From Neisseria sp. oral taxon 014 str. F0314 (GTDB lineage: Bacteria; Pseudomonadota; Gammaproteobacteria; Burkholderiales; Neisseriaceae): DNA of 64,000 nt. Below, in pieces: positions 17,603-25,927 of this stretch. Within the stretch, counting starts at the first letter, position 1. The number at the start of each line of letters is the position of its first letter. The notes beneath the pieces are model-generated. The model did not search any database and was not told where the DNA came from. It saw only the letters and a program-made list of their open reading frames with translations. Location: positions 2,170,001 to 2,234,000 of the forward strand of contig NZ_CP040504.1 in assembly GCF_005886145.1 (NCBI RefSeq), read 5' to 3'. A program made the position numbers and the translations under genes.

Positions 17603-17619
17603 GTATGCTAGAAAGCGTA

Positions 17620-17907
17620 TTATTTAGCAGCTCCGCTGGCGGCAGAAGCAGCGCTGTCGGCAGCAGAAGCGGCGGCGTCAGCGGCAGAAGCGGCAGCGGA
17701 AGCAGCAGTATCGGCGGCACCGGTAGCGGCAGAAGCAGCAGCGTCGGTAGCGGAATCAGCGGCAGAAGCAGCAGCATCGGCAGCGGAAGCAGCAGCATCC
17801 ATAGCGTTAGAAGCAGCGGAAGCAGCAGTATCGGCAGCTTTGTCGGCACCACCGCAGGCAGCTAGGGCTAAAGACAACAAAGCAGCAGCAAATAGAGATT
17901 TTTTCAT
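17620..17907 (-). CDS. Small alanine-rich lipoprotein
   Basis: A 95-residue protein starts MKKSLFAAALLSLALAACGG, a signal peptide with lipobox LAAC (Cys 18). The mature part consists almost only of Ala, Ser, Asp, Thr and Gly in irregular short units such as AASAADA and AASAADS. This predicts a long amphipathic helix, as in Lpp-like or coiled-coil envelope lipoproteins. The repetitive DNA could expand or shrink by slippage. GAAGG lies just upstream of the start and a terminator follows, so the gene is a single unit. Meningococcal small repeat lipoproteins have a similar layout, but I cannot assign an orthologue. Confidence 0.8.
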   Translation of the reverse strand: MKKSLFAAALLSLALAACGGADKAADTAASAASNAMDAAASAADAAASAADSATDAAASAATGAADTAASAAASAADAAASAADSAASAASGAAK

Positions 17908-17921
17908 TTTGTATTACCTTC

Positions 17922-17939
17922 TTTTAAATCGATTTAAAA
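17922..17939. promoter_or_regulatory. Perfect 18-bp palindrome before the lipoprotein gene
   Basis: TTTTAAATCGATTTAAAA reads the same on both strands and lies about 14 bases upstream of the lipoprotein start, overlapping or adjoining its ribosome binding site. It could be an operator or an RNA hairpin hiding the site; it may also be chance in A+T-rich DNA. Confidence 0.4.
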
Positions 17940-18363
17940 TTTAACTAAAAACGGCCGCGAACGGCCCCTTACAGTAAAATTCATTGCTGAATTTCCTCAA
18001 TTATGCCGCACTGCATATGACGATGCAACGGACTCGGATATTAAGGGAAAGGCATGAATGTACTGCTTAGTTTGTGAAAGTGGCATTTTAGTTCCGTAAA
18101 TCGTGAAAATTTATTACCTGCGCTTTTTATTTATTTGGGTTAAACGATTTATATATCAGCGTGTTGACCTGATTTTATTGCTTGAGAAAATATATTTCAG
18201 ATGATATTCGGAGGGCGGGTATAAAAAAGAGTATTAGTTGTGAAAATGCAACAAAAACTAAAAAATTTTCAAAATTTACCATTTGCAGGTTGCAGAAGTT
18301 AAATCAAGTATGTACTGGGGAACCGTATTTTACGGCATGGGGCGGTTAAGGGGTGTCGGGCTG
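17940..18363. other. Long A+T-rich intergenic stretch
   Basis: No gene-like frame is seen on either strand, and codon-like structure is absent. It should contain the minus-strand promoter of the lipoprotein gene and upstream elements for slyD, but I found no convincing -35/-10 pair for the lipoprotein. Confidence 0.5.
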
Positions 18364-18372
18364 TGCTAGAAT
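18364..18372 (+). promoter_or_regulatory. Probable extended -10 promoter of slyD
   Basis: TGCTAGAAT at 18364-18372 fits TGn plus a -10 of TAGAAT, with only a weak -35. It lies 70 bases before slyD. Confidence 0.45.
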
Positions 18373-18441
18373 GCGGATTCCGGTGTTTGTCGGAAACCTG
18401 CCGGCGGACATGCGGCCAATAACCCGATAAAAGGATAGTAA

Positions 18442-18921
18442 ATGGCTATTGCTAAAAATTCTGCGGTATCGCTTCACTATGAAATGTTTGATACCGACAA
18501 TCAGTTGCTGGATAAAACGGAAGAACCGATTGTGTACCTGCACGGCGGTTACGACGGCATTTTCCCTTTGGTGGAAGAGGCGTTGCACGGTAAAGAGGTA
18601 GGCGATACGGTGGATGTGGTGTTGTCGCCGGACGATGCTTTCGGCGAACATGATCCGGAGCTGGTGCGTGTCGAGGATGTCAGCGTTTTTCCGGTTGAAG
18701 TGGAGGCGGGGATGATGTTCGAGGCGGACGACCCTGCAACCGGCGACGTGATTATTTACCGTGTTACCGATGTGGCCGACGGCAAGGCGGTGGTGGACGG
18801 CAATCATCCGTTGGCCGGTATGAAGATACGTTTCAAAGCGACGGTGGACAGCATCCGCGACGCGACCGACGAGGAAATCGCCCACGGCCATATCCACGGT
18901 CCGCACGGCCATCATCATTAA
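18442..18921 (+). CDS. slyD: FKBP-type peptidyl-prolyl isomerase SlyD
   Basis: The 159-residue protein has the SlyD order: an FKBP half (NSAVSLHYEMFDTDNQLLD, VYLHGGYDGIFPLVEEAL), an inserted-flap chaperone domain (DDAFGEHDPELVRVEDVSVF) and a metal-binding histidine tail (HGHIHGPHGHHH). SlyD is a cytoplasmic prolyl isomerase and chaperone with nickel binding in other bacteria; the tail here is shorter than in E. coli. AAAGGAT precedes the ATG. It is followed by a long DUS hairpin and stands alone. Confidence 0.93.
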   Translation: MAIAKNSAVSLHYEMFDTDNQLLDKTEEPIVYLHGGYDGIFPLVEEALHGKEVGDTVDVVLSPDDAFGEHDPELVRVEDVSVFPVEVEAGMMFEADDPATGDVIIYRVTDVADGKAVVDGNHPLAGMKIRFKATVDSIRDATDEEIAHGHIHGPHGHHH

Positions 18922-18947
18922 GAAGTCCGGTATCGTCAGTATCCGAG

Positions 18948-18985
18948 AGGCCGTCTGAAACAAACCAGTTTGTTTCAGACGGCCT
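18948..18985. terminator. Extended inverted DUS pair after slyD
   Basis: The DUS arms continue into AACAAAC/GTTTGTT, giving an 18-bp perfect stem (18948-18965 with 18968-18985) and a two-base loop. It is one of the strongest DUS hairpins in the window. Confidence 0.75.
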
Positions 18986-19229
18986 CTTGTTATATGCGGG
19001 CGGGGCCGCCAAAACCGTTAATACGCACGATTCAACATTATATTGCTTGGTACGTGAAATATAATGAGATAAATTTTCAAATGGAAAAATTAAAATTTTG
19101 GTTTATATCAAATCAAGCAAGAATATATTGGCAAGTATGGCGGATTACCTGAAATTACATTTATGGCCTCTGCCAATCTGTATTAAGATAAACTTTGAAT
19201 AAAATGAAACTATTGACGGAATTGTTGCC
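18986..19229. other. A+T-rich region upstream of malQ-glgB
   Basis: No gene is seen. The stretch is clearly richer in A+T than its surroundings and probably holds the promoter of the glycogen block; I could not place it with confidence. Confidence 0.4.
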
Positions 19230-22200
19230 ATGAATGACAACGTTTTGACGGAGCGGGCCGCGGGTTTGGGCATCGATGCCGGTTTTTACGACATCAACGG
19301 AATGTACCACGTTACGAAACCCGAAGTGATGGAGGCCATCGTCCATACTTTGCAGCAGAACCACGTTTCAGACGGCCTTTTTTCAGACGGCCTCTATGAT
19401 GATACGGTTGCGCTGCACGAATTTCGGCAGGAGCGGGTGAGCGTACCGGCCGGATTCCTTGATGCGCAGGCGGTGATGGTGAGGACCGAAGGCGGAGAAA
19501 CGCTGCCTGCCCGATTATGTGAAGAAAACGGCAGCGCATGGGTGCTCCTGCCGGAGCTGCCCTGCGGTTATCACAATTTGTCGGTGTACGGCGACGGCAA
19601 AAGTTATCAGGTGATGTTGATCGTTGCACCGGATACGGTTTACCGGCCGGCAGGTCTTTCAGACGGCCTGCGGATGAACGGGCTGACCGTGCAGCTTTAC
19701 GGCCTGCGTTCCCAGCGCAACTGGGGCATAGGCGATTTTACCGATTTGGCGCAACTGATGGAGTATGCGGGCGGGCGCGGGCTTGAGTTTGTCGGCATCA
19801 ATCCGCTGCACGCGCTGTTTACGTCGCAGCCGGCGTTTGCCAGCCCGTACAGTCCGTCTTCGCGTTCGCGGCTGAATCCGGTTTATTTGGATGTGGAACA
19901 GGTCGGCGCGTTTTCTTATTCCGAAAAAGCGCGCAAGTGGCTGAACCGGTCCGCGCTTAAAAAACGCCTGGCCGCATTGCGTCTGACCGATACGGTGGCG
20001 TATGCCTCGGTGTGGGAACTGAAACGCGATGCACTGCAAATCGCGTTCGATGCTTTCGAACAAGACGGCAGCGCGCAGGCGCAGTTGGACAGGGCGGCGT
20101 TTCAGGACTTTGTGGCCCGTGAAGGCAGTGATTTGTACGGGTTCGGCCTGTTTGAGGCGCTTGACCAGTATTACGGCAAAACGGACGCGGTCGGCTGGAC
20201 GGTCTGGCCGGAGGAGTTCCGCGACCCGTATAGCAAGGCCGTGCAGAATTTCGCCAAGTCGCACGGGCGGGAAATCCACTTTTATATGTGGCTGCAATGG
20301 CTCTGTGCCGAACAGCTTGCCAAAGTCAACGAGGCGGCGGAACGTAACGGGGTGAAACTCGGCATCTACGGGGATTTGGCCGTCGGCGCGGCTAGGAGCG
20401 GCGCGGATACTTGGCTTGACCGCGGCAGTTACTGTATGGATATGTCCGTCGGCGCGCCGCCCGACCCGATGGGGCCGACGGGACAAAACTGGGGCCTGCC
20501 GCCGTTGAATCCGCAGGCGCTCAAGCGTGCGGGTTATCGCAAGTTTGTTGAAATTTTGCGTAAAAACATGCATTTGTACGGCGTGTTGCGCATCGATCAT
20601 GTAATGGCGTTGTGCCGCCTGTGGTGGGTGGTCGGCGACAAAACGGCGGATTTCGGCGCGTATGTGCATTATGACGCACCGGTCATGTTCGCCATACTGG
20701 CTTTGGAAAGCCACCGCAACCGTTGCGTGGTCATCGGCGAGGATTTGGGTACGGTGCCCGACGAGGCGCGCCATCTGCTCAACCATTACAAGGTTTTCTC
20801 TTACAAGGTCATGTATTTCAGCAAAAACCAAGACGGTTTCGAGCTGCCGGAACATTATCCGGTGCAGTCCGTTACGGTGATCAGCACCCACGATGTCGCG
20901 CCGCTGGCCGGATATTGGACGGGACGCGATTTGGAAATCATGCACCGGCTGGGTACGCTGCCCGACGACGCGGCTTTTCAGACGGCCTCGGAACAGCGCA
21001 AACGCGATAAGGCCGATTTGTTCGCCAAACTCAAGCAGACGGGCTGCCTGCCGCAGCAGGCGGAGATGCCGTCTGAAATGACGGAGGAACTGCTGGACGC
21101 GGTACACCGTTACGGTGCGTTGAGCAGCAGCAGGCTTTATGCCGTACAGCTTGAAAATTTATTGGGCGTAACCGAAAACCTGAACGTGCCGGGGGTGGCC
21201 GAAGGCTACCCCAACTGGGCGTGCAGGCTGCCGGTTGCGCTGGAGGATTTCCCCAACCACCGGCTGATGGCCGGACAACTTGCCATGATTGACGAGGTAC
21301 GCATGAAAACAAACAGCAAAATCAAGGCCGCCAAAGCCTACCACGAGCTTGACCAAGCAGAGCGCGACACCATCGACAGCCTGTTTTCCGCCACCCACGG
21401 CGATCCGTTTGCCTACTTGGGCCGCCACCGTCTGGCGGAAGGCGGAGAAGTCGTGCGTACCCTGATTCCGGGCGCGTTCAGCGTGGATATTGTCAACCGC
21501 GAAACCGGAGAACTCATCGGGCCGTCTGAAAAAATCGACGACAGAGGTTTTTTCGTGGCCGTACTGCCCGACAGTTCGCCCGACTACGCCCTGAGCATCC
21601 GCTATAACGAAGATGCCGAAGCCGTGCGCGAAGAAGACCCGTATCGGTTCGGCACCGCCTTGCAGGACATGGATTTGTGGCTCTTGGCCGAAGGACGGCA
21701 CCTGCGTCCGTATGAAGCCTTGGGCGCACATTTTGCCGAACTTGACGGCGTGAAAGGTGTGAGTTTCGCCGTATGGGCGCCGAACGCGCAGCGCGTATCG
21801 GTTGTCGGGGAGTTCAACTACTGGGATGGCCGCCGTCATGTGATGCGTTTCCACCGCGATAACGGCATCTGGGACATCTTCATTCCCGCCGTGAAACTGA
21901 ACGCCCTGTATAAATTCGAAATCCGCGACGCCAACGGCAACGTGCGCGAAAAGGCCGACCCGTATGCGTTCGGCGCGGAGTTGCGTCCGACCACCGCGTC
22001 CGTGGTGCGCGGACTGCCCGACAAAGTGGAGGAACCGGCGTTCCGTGCTCAGGCCAACGCCATCGACAGCCCCATCAGTATTTACGAAGTGCATCTGGGT
22101 TCGTGGAAGCGCAATCCGGAAAACAATTACTGGCTGACTTATGAACAACTTGCCACGGAATTGGTAAGTTACGTCAAAGAGATGGGCTTTACCCATATCG

Positions 22201-23555
22201 AGCTTCTGCCCGTTTCCGAATATCCGTTTGACGGTTCGTGGGGGTATCAGGCAACTGGCCTTTATGCGCCGACCAGCCGCTTCGGTTCGCCCGAAGAATT
22301 GCGCCATTTGATTAAGGCCGCCCATGATGCGGGCATCGGCGTCATCCTCGACTGGGTGGTCGGACACTTCCCGACCGACGACCACGGCCTCAACCATTTC
22401 GACGGTACGGCCTTGTACGAACACGCCGACCCGCGCGAGGGCTACCACCAAGACTGGAATACGTTGATTTACAACTTCGGCCGCACCGAAGTCAAAAACT
22501 TCCTGCAAGGCAACGCGCTTTACTGGATAGAGCGTTTCGGCTTCGACGGCCTGCGTGTGGACGCGGTCGCCTCTATGGTTTACCGCGACTATTCCCGCAA
22601 ACAGGGCGAGTGGATTCCTAACCAGTACGGCGGCAACGAAAATCTGGAAGCGGTGGCGTTTTTGCGCGACACCAACACCATGCTGAAAAACGAAGTGCCT
22701 TCGGCTACCGAAGTTGCCGAAGAGTCGACCTCGTTTGCCAACGTAACCCGTCAGGAAGGTCTGAATTTCAGCTATAAATGGAATATGGGCTGGATGAACG
22801 ATACGCTGCACTACATGATGGAAGACCCCATCAACCGCAAATATCATCACAATAAAATGACCTTCGGCATGATGTACCAGTACAGTGAAAACTTCGTACT
22901 GCCGTTGTCGCACGATGAAGTGGTGCACGGCAAACGTTCGCTGCTGGGCCGGATGCCGGGCGACTGCTGGCAGCAGTTTGCCAACCTGCGCGCCTACTAC
23001 GGCTTTATGTACGGCTACCCCGGCAAAAAACTGCTGTTTATGGGCAGCGAATTTGCCCAAGGCCGCGAGTGGAACTACAACGAAGGGCTGGATTGGTTCC
23101 TGCTCGACCAAGAGGGTGGCTGGCACCGAGGTATGCAGGACTATGTGCGCGAGTTGAACCATGTCTACAAAGACACTGCGCCGCTCTACCAGCTTGACCA
23201 ATGGCCGGAAGGTTTCGAGTGGCTGGTGGCCGATGACGGCGACAATTCGGTATTCGTATTCGAACGCCGCGACCGCGAAGGCAACCGCGTCATCGTTATC
23301 AGCAACTTCACGCCGGTGGTGCGCGAAAACTACCGTTTCGGCGTCAATCAGGCCGGCGTGTACCGCGAGATTATGAATTCCGACAACACCGCCTACAAAG
23401 GCAGCGGCGTATCGGGCGGCGAAGAAATCCGCACCGATGAAATCGGTTCGCACGGCAGGGCGCAGTCGCTGTCGCTGACCATCCCGCCGCTGGCGACGGT
23501 TTATCTGTATAAAGAGGCGGATAAAGCGGCAGTTGAGGAACAATCCGGCGAATAA
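19230..23555 (+). CDS. malQ-glgB: Fused 4-alpha-glucanotransferase and 1,4-alpha-glucan branching enzyme (MalQ-GlgB)
   Basis: One frame of 1441 codons contains two complete enzymes. Residues 1 to about 690 match amylomaltase MalQ, with catalytic D456 (LRIDHVMA), E504 (IGEDLGTVP) and D555 (STHDV). From about residue 692 ([17 protein letters not shown]) to the end is a full GlgB, with two N-terminal beta domains, D1111 (GLRVDAV), E1164 (VAEESTS) and D1229 ([10 protein letters not shown]). MalQ lengthens and shortens maltodextrins; GlgB makes alpha-1,6 branches in glycogen. The MalQ half carries four perfect in-frame DUS, two in tandem near the start. No frameshift or stop lies at the junction. 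It heads the block with glgX and glgP. Confidence 0.95.
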   Translation: MNDNVLTERAAGLGIDAGFYDINGMYHVTKPEVMEAIVHTLQQNHVSDGLFSDGLYDDTVALHEFRQERVSVPAGFLDAQAVMVRTEGGETLPARLCEENGSAWVLLPELPCGYHNLSVYGDGKSYQVMLIVAPDTVYRPAGLSDGLRMNGLTVQLYGLRSQRNWGIGDFTDLAQLMEYAGGRGLEFVGINPLHALFTSQPAFASPYSPSSRSRLNPVYLDVEQVGAFSYSEKARKWLNRSALKKRLAALRLTDTVAYASVWELKRDALQIAFDAFEQDGSAQAQLDRAAFQDFVAREGSDLYGFGLFEALDQYYGKTDAVGWTVWPEEFRDPYSKAVQNFAKSHGREIHFYMWLQWLCAEQLAKVNEAAERNGVKLGIYGDLAVGAARSGADTWLDRGSYCMDMSVGAPPDPMGPTGQNWGLPPLNPQALKRAGYRKFVEILRKNMHLYGVLRIDHVMALCRLWWVVGDKTADFGAYVHYDAPVMFAILALESHRNRCVVIGEDLGTVPDEARHLLNHYKVFSYKVMYFSKNQDGFELPEHYPVQSVTVISTHDVAPLAGYWTGRDLEIMHRLGTLPDDAAFQTASEQRKRDKADLFAKLKQTGCLPQQAEMPSEMTEELLDAVHRYGALSSSRLYAVQLENLLGVTENLNVPGVAEGYPNWACRLPVALEDFPNHRLMAGQLAMIDEVRMKTNSKIKAAKAYHELDQAERDTIDSLFSATHGDPFAYLGRHRLAEGGEVVRTLIPGAFSVDIVNRETGELIGPSEKIDDRGFFVAVLPDSSPDYALSIRYNEDAEAVREEDPYRFGTALQDMDLWLLAEGRHLRPYEALGAHFAELDGVKGVSFAVWAPNAQRVSVVGEFNYWDGRRHVMRFHRDNGIWDIFIPAVKLNALYKFEIRDANGNVREKADPYAFGAELRPTTASVVRGLPDKVEEPAFRAQANAIDSPISIYEVHLGSWKRNPENNYWLTYEQLATELVSYVKEMGFTHIELLPVSEYPFDGSWGYQATGLYAPTSRFGSPEELRHLIKAAHDAGIGVILDWVVGHFPTDDHGLNHFDGTALYEHADPREGYHQDWNTLIYNFGRTEVKNFLQGNALYWIERFGFDGLRVDAVASMVYRDYSRKQGEWIPNQYGGNENLEAVAFLRDTNTMLKNEVPSATEVAEESTSFANVTRQEGLNFSYKWNMGWMNDTLHYMMEDPINRKYHHNKMTFGMMYQYSENFVLPLSHDEVVHGKRSLLGRMPGDCWQQFANLRAYYGFMYGYPGKKLLFMGSEFAQGREWNYNEGLDWFLLDQEGGWHRGMQDYVRELNHVYKDTAPLYQLDQWPEGFEWLVADDGDNSVFVFERRDREGNRVIVISNFTPVVRENYRFGVNQAGVYREIMNSDNTAYKGSGVSGGEEIRTDEIGSHGRAQSLSLTIPPLATVYLYKEADKAAVEEQSGE
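19367..19393. repeat. Tandem in-frame DUS inside malQ-glgB
   Basis: Two complement-orientation DUS at 19367-19378 and 19382-19393 repeat with a 15-base period and encode [10 protein letters not shown]. Direct tandem DUS in coding DNA are unusual; the 15-base unit keeps frame. Confidence 0.85.
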
Positions 23556-23570
23556 GCTGTCTGTTGGAAC

Positions 23571-23609
23571 AGGCCGTCTGAAAACGGAACTGCCGGTTTC
23601 AGACGGCCT
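23571..23609. repeat. Inverted DUS pair between malQ-glgB and glgX
   Basis: DUS at 23571-23582 and complement at 23598-23609 may attenuate transcription between the two genes. Confidence 0.6.
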
Positions 23610-23689
23610 CGGACGCGGCCTCGGAGCAAAAAACGCCCGATACGCGTCTCCTAAGTTCAAATAAAAGAATAAAAGATTCAGGAAGCATC

Positions 23690-25672
23690 ATGACTGCCGC
23701 AACATGGCATATCGAAGAAGGTGTGCCTTACCCGATGGGTGCCACCTTGACCAATGAGGGCGTGAATTTCACCCTGTTTTCCATCAATGCCGAAAAAGTA
23801 GAATTGTGCTTGTTCGACGGTGATGTCGAAACGCGCCTGACCCTGCCTGACCGGGTCGGTTCGGTGTTTTACGGTTTCGTTCCGGGCGTAAGGGCGGGGC
23901 AGCGGTACGGCTTTCGCGTATACGGCAGGGAAAATGCCGCGCGCGGTTCGTGTTTCAATCCGCAGAAGCTGCTGATAGACCCGTATTCCAAAAAAATCGA
24001 CGGCAAGCCCGTTTACCGCAACGAGGAAGAACTGGCTTGGTTTCATCACACGGACGAGCGCGACAATGCGCATATCGCCCCAAAAAGCATAGTGGCCGGC
24101 AAAAGCCGGTTCAACTGGGGCAACGACAAACACCCAAATACGCCGTGGGGCAGGACGGTGCTTTACGAAGCCCACGTCAAAGGTCTGACCAAGCAATTTC
24201 CGCATCTGAAACACAAAGGTACTTATCAGGCTTTGTCTGATCCGCGCCTCGTCGATTATCTGAAGAAACTGGGCATCACCGCCGTCGAACTGCTGCCCAT
24301 CCACCAGCATCTGGACGAATACCATCTGCAACGGCAAGGCCTGAGCAATTACTGGGGCTACAACACCTATTCCCATTTTGCGGTCGAGCCGTCGTATGCC
24401 GTCAATCCCGCCAACGCGGAAGACGAGTTGAAAAAAGCCGTGCGCACGCTGCACAAAGCCGGTATCGAAGTGATTTTGGATGTGGTCTACAACCATACCG
24501 CCGAGCAGGACGGGCAAGGGCCGATGCTTTGCCAGCGGGGGATAGACAATACCCTTTGGTACTGGCTCAACGGCGACGGATACTATGAAAACTGGTCGGG
24601 GTGCGGCAATACGCTGAATATCGTCCGCCGCGACGTAACCCGCTGGGCGGCCGACAGCCTGCGCTATTGGGTGGAAGAGTTCCATGTGGACGGATTCCGC
24701 TTCGATTTGGGTACGGTATTGGGCCGCGAACCTGATTTTCAGGCCTACGGGCGGTTTTTCCAAGTCGTATACCAAGACCCGGTGCTGGCCTCGCGCAAAC
24801 TGATTGTCGAAGCATGGGACATCGGCGAAGGCGGCTACCATTTGGGGAATTTCCCGCAGCCGTTCGCCGAGTGGAACGGCCGTTTCCGCGACGACATGCG
24901 CGCGTTCTGGGTGTGGGAGAGCGGCAGTTTGGGCGCGTTTGCCGAGCGGCTGGCCGGTTCGTCGGATATTTTCTGCCACAGCGGGCGCCGTCCGTCGGCC
25001 AGCATCAACTTCATCACCGCCCACGACGGCTTTACGCTGCACGATTTAGTCAGCTACAACGAAAAACACAACGTGGCCAACGGTGAGGAAAACCGCGACG
25101 GCCACAATGAAAACATCAGCTACAACCACGGTGTGGAAGGCGAGACCTACGACATCCATGTGTTGAACGACCGCGAATACACGGCCAAAGCACTGCTGGC
25201 CTCGCTCCTCATGGCCAACGGTACGCCGATGCTGCTGGCAGGCGATGAGTTCGGCAACAGCCAGGGGGGCAACAACAACGGTTATTGTCAGGACAATTCG
25301 ATTAGCTGGCTCGACTGGCCGGACAAAAGACACGGGCTACAGACTTATGTACAGGAACTGATTGCCGTGCGCAACCGCATCAGGCTGCTGAACGAAGACC
25401 AGTGGTGGAACGAGCAGCGGGTACAGTGGTTGTCTTCAGACGGCCTCGCAATGGGCGAAACATGTTGGCATAACCGCGGCATCAAGGCGATGCAGGTGCT
25501 GATAGACGGCGAATGGCTGCTTTTGGTCAATGCAAAACGCAGCCAGCAGTTGTTTAACCTTCCTCAAGGACAATGGGAAATGTCCTGTGTGCCATCTAAA
25601 AAATTTAATTACAACAGCGCCAAATGTACGGTCGAGCATATGGGGATATGGATTTTGCACAAAAAAGGCTGA
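23690..25672 (+). CDS. glgX: Glycogen debranching enzyme GlgX
   Basis: This 660-residue GH13 enzyme has an N-terminal CBM48-like domain (MGATLTNEGVNFTLFSINAE), then the catalytic barrel with DVVYNHTAEQD, nucleophile region VDGFRFDLGTVLGRE, acid/base glutamate in LIVEAWDIGEGGY and FITAHDGFTLHDLVSYN. GlgX cuts alpha-1,6 branches of phosphorylase-limit dextrin and feeds MalQ and GlgP. The ATG at 23690 is preceded by AGGAAG. A perfect DUS at 25435-25446 near the C-terminus reads in frame as SDGL. Length and order fit the family. Confidence 0.93.
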   Translation: MTAATWHIEEGVPYPMGATLTNEGVNFTLFSINAEKVELCLFDGDVETRLTLPDRVGSVFYGFVPGVRAGQRYGFRVYGRENAARGSCFNPQKLLIDPYSKKIDGKPVYRNEEELAWFHHTDERDNAHIAPKSIVAGKSRFNWGNDKHPNTPWGRTVLYEAHVKGLTKQFPHLKHKGTYQALSDPRLVDYLKKLGITAVELLPIHQHLDEYHLQRQGLSNYWGYNTYSHFAVEPSYAVNPANAEDELKKAVRTLHKAGIEVILDVVYNHTAEQDGQGPMLCQRGIDNTLWYWLNGDGYYENWSGCGNTLNIVRRDVTRWAADSLRYWVEEFHVDGFRFDLGTVLGREPDFQAYGRFFQVVYQDPVLASRKLIVEAWDIGEGGYHLGNFPQPFAEWNGRFRDDMRAFWVWESGSLGAFAERLAGSSDIFCHSGRRPSASINFITAHDGFTLHDLVSYNEKHNVANGEENRDGHNENISYNHGVEGETYDIHVLNDREYTAKALLASLLMANGTPMLLAGDEFGNSQGGNNNGYCQDNSISWLDWPDKRHGLQTYVQELIAVRNRIRLLNEDQWWNEQRVQWLSSDGLAMGETCWHNRGIKAMQVLIDGEWLLLVNAKRSQQLFNLPQGQWEMSCVPSKKFNYNSAKCTVEHMGIWILHKKG

Positions 25673-25774
25673 CGGACGGGAATTTTCACCGCTGCTGGAA
25701 TCGGGTTGCGTATGACCTTGTTCAAAGAACCGTCATTTTACAACCCGTGCCGCATCAGCCCGTCCGATTTTCTA

Positions 25775-25872
25775 TATAATGGCCGTCTGAAACAGTTAAG
25801 TATGCAATTAACAGATAAGGCAGGCGTATTGATACCGAAATTCGGCAGGCCGCCCGTATTTTCAGACGGCCT
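25775..25872 (+). promoter_or_regulatory. glgP leader: -10 element and a widely spaced DUS pair
   Basis: TATAAT at 25775-25780 abuts a near-perfect DUS (25780-25791, first base T instead of A); a perfect complement follows at 25861-25872. No good -35 is visible, so promoter assignment is tentative. The gap 25673-25927 contains no gene. Confidence 0.4.
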
Positions 25873-25927
25873 CATTTAAAATTTTCATTCCGTTTCACAA
25901 ACTAAGGTAATCACGAGAAAGACTATT

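Noticed and set aside
17529..17852. Leucine/proline-rich N-terminal extension of the FAD dehydrogenase
   Set aside because: It is antisense-frame reading of the lipoprotein repeats and its terminator; the family start is at 17528.
21159..23660. An 833-codon open frame antisense to the glgB half of malQ-glgB
   Set aside because: It mirrors a G+C-rich, strongly biased coding strand and has no ribosome binding site or recognisable domain; the plus strand encodes two complete enzymes.
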